Positions 22,032-22,719 of a stretch of DNA of 22,719 nt are shown here, in pieces. Origin of the DNA: CAZTHL01 sp964613585 (lineage in GTDB: Bacteria; Pseudomonadota; Alphaproteobacteria; DSM-16000; Inquilinaceae); NCBI GenBank assembly GCA_964613585.1, contig CAZTHL010000057.1:1-22719 (forward strand), written 5' to 3'. The position numbers and the translations under genes are program-made. The notes beneath the pieces are model-generated. The model had not been told where the DNA came from and did no database searches. It saw nothing but the letters and a program-made list of their open reading frames with translations. Positions within the stretch are counted from its first letter, which is position 1. Each line of letters opens with the position of its first letter.

Positions 22032-22719
22032 CTACCCGCCCCGGAGGAAGCGCGCGACGGCCCTGAGGTCGCTCCACACCTCGCGCTTGCGCTCGGGCGA
22101 GCGCAGCAGGAACGCCGGATGATAGGTGGCCACCGCCGGCACCGGGGCGTCCAACCCCTCGACCCTGATCTCCGACCAGCGGCCGCGCAGCCTCATGATG
22201 CCCTCGGTGCTGGCGAGCAGCGCCTTGGCCGAGGTGGCGCCGGAGAGGATCAGCAGCCGCGGTCGCTTGAGCACGATGTGCCGCTCGACGAAGGGCAGGC
22301 ACACGGCGACCTCGCCGGGATTGGGCTGGCGGTTGCCGGGCGGCCGCCAGAACAGCACGTTCGAGATGTAGACGGTCTGCCGGTCGAGCCCGATCGCCGC
22401 CAGCATCCGGTCGAGCAGCTGCCCCGCCGGGCCGACGAAGGGCCGGCCGGTACGGTCCTCCTCGGCGCCCGGGGCCTCGCCGATCAGCATGACCTCGGCC
22501 GCCGGGTTGCCGTCGCAGAACACCAGGTTGGTGGCGGTGTGCTTGAGCGCGCAGCCCTCGAAGCGGGCAAGCTCGGCGCGCAGCTCCTCCAGCGTCGTGG
22601 CGCGGGCGGCGGCGGCGCGCGCGTCCGCCGTCGCCTGCGGGCTGGCGGCGCCCAGCGCGGCGGTCGGCTTCGGCGTCGGGGTCCAGTCCTGCTCGCGGCG
22701 AGGGGCGCGCTGCGGGGCC
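22032..22719 (-). CDS. family-4 uracil-DNA glycosylase (5' end beyond window)
   Basis: These Fe-S enzymes remove uracil from DNA as the first step of base-excision repair. About 229 codons are visible, and the frame is still open at the window edge, so the start is missing. After a Pro/Ala-rich N-terminal part comes FEGCALKHTATNLVFCDG. Motif A is LIGEAPGAEEDRTGRPFVG, then YISNVLFWRPPGNR, and motif B with the active-site His is ATYHPAFLLR. The segment GIMRLRGRW is typical of the proteobacterial family-4 type. The cysteines of the N-terminal part could ligate the cluster. The long low-complexity N-terminal extension is common in alphaproteobacterial members. It is followed by moaB. Confidence 0.92.
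   Translation of the reverse strand, partial: APQRAPRREQDWTPTPKPTAALGAASPQATADARAAAARATTLEELRAELARFEGCALKHTATNLVFCDGNPAAEVMLIGEAPGAEEDRTGRPFVGPAGQLLDRMLAAIGLDRQTVYISNVLFWRPPGNRQPNPGEVAVCLPFVERHIVLKRPRLLILSGATSAKALLASTEGIMRLRGRWSEIRVEGLDAPVPAVATYHPAFLLRSPERKREVWSDLRAVARFLRGG

Overview
This is a 22.7 kb, very GC-rich, gene-dense chromosomal segment from a bacterium. The most likely source is an alphaproteobacterium of the Rhodospirillales/Geminicoccales type. Four things suggest this: the TPR-protein–ispE pair, the DUF3141/FabI/MaoC-Pta/acetate kinase cluster, a Sel1-repeat plus peptidoglycan-binding membrane protein of PodJ-like layout, and the codon bias. The taxonomic call is inference. There is no phage, plasmid, CRISPR or rRNA signature. 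A 100-N assembly gap lies at 6352-6451, inside a repeat.

Layout. (1) 27-2101: tRNA-Gln(UUG) on the minus strand, divergent from a large Sel1/peptidoglycan-binding membrane protein. (2) 2356-5075, minus: an exported TPR protein followed by ispE (isoprenoid precursor synthesis), probably one operon. (3) 5667-6251: an OsmC-family protein, convergent with the next block across a repeat array that contains the gap. (4) 6630-13228: an acyl/PHA-metabolism cluster. A DUF3141 alpha/beta-hydrolase (minus) diverges from a plus-strand run of an unknown 157-aa protein, the enoyl-ACP reductase FabI, a MaoC-Pta fusion and acetate kinase. The last two overlap by 4 nt. FabI makes saturated acyl-ACP, Pta would convert short acyl-CoA to acyl-phosphate, and AckA would make ATP from it. 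The DUF3141 protein carries a PhaC-like Cys/Asp/His triad.

(5) 13595-15188: an unknown winged-helix-like protein whose stop overlaps the start of an MscS-type channel, preceded by an AT-richer leader. (6) 15189-15559: a gap holding a short, frameshifted relic of an IS1634-like transposase and a strong hairpin. (7) 15560-16543, minus: a secreted endonuclease/exonuclease/phosphatase-fold protein. (8) 17071-19501: a VIT/CCC1-type iron/manganese transporter and a DHA2-type MFS exporter. (9) 19894-20394: a periplasmic protein with two PepSY-like repeats and a terminator hairpin. (10) 20584-22719, minus: a HAD hydrolase, the molybdopterin protein MoaB, and a family-4 uracil-DNA glycosylase cut by the window edge.

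The least ordinary parts are four. The MaoC domain of the MaoC-Pta fusion has lost its catalytic His. The DUF3141 protein looks like a PHA-synthase-type enzyme. The 219-aa protein/MscS pair is translationally coupled. The gap sits in a 55-bp hairpin-forming repeat. I found no clearly new multi-gene defence or mobile system.
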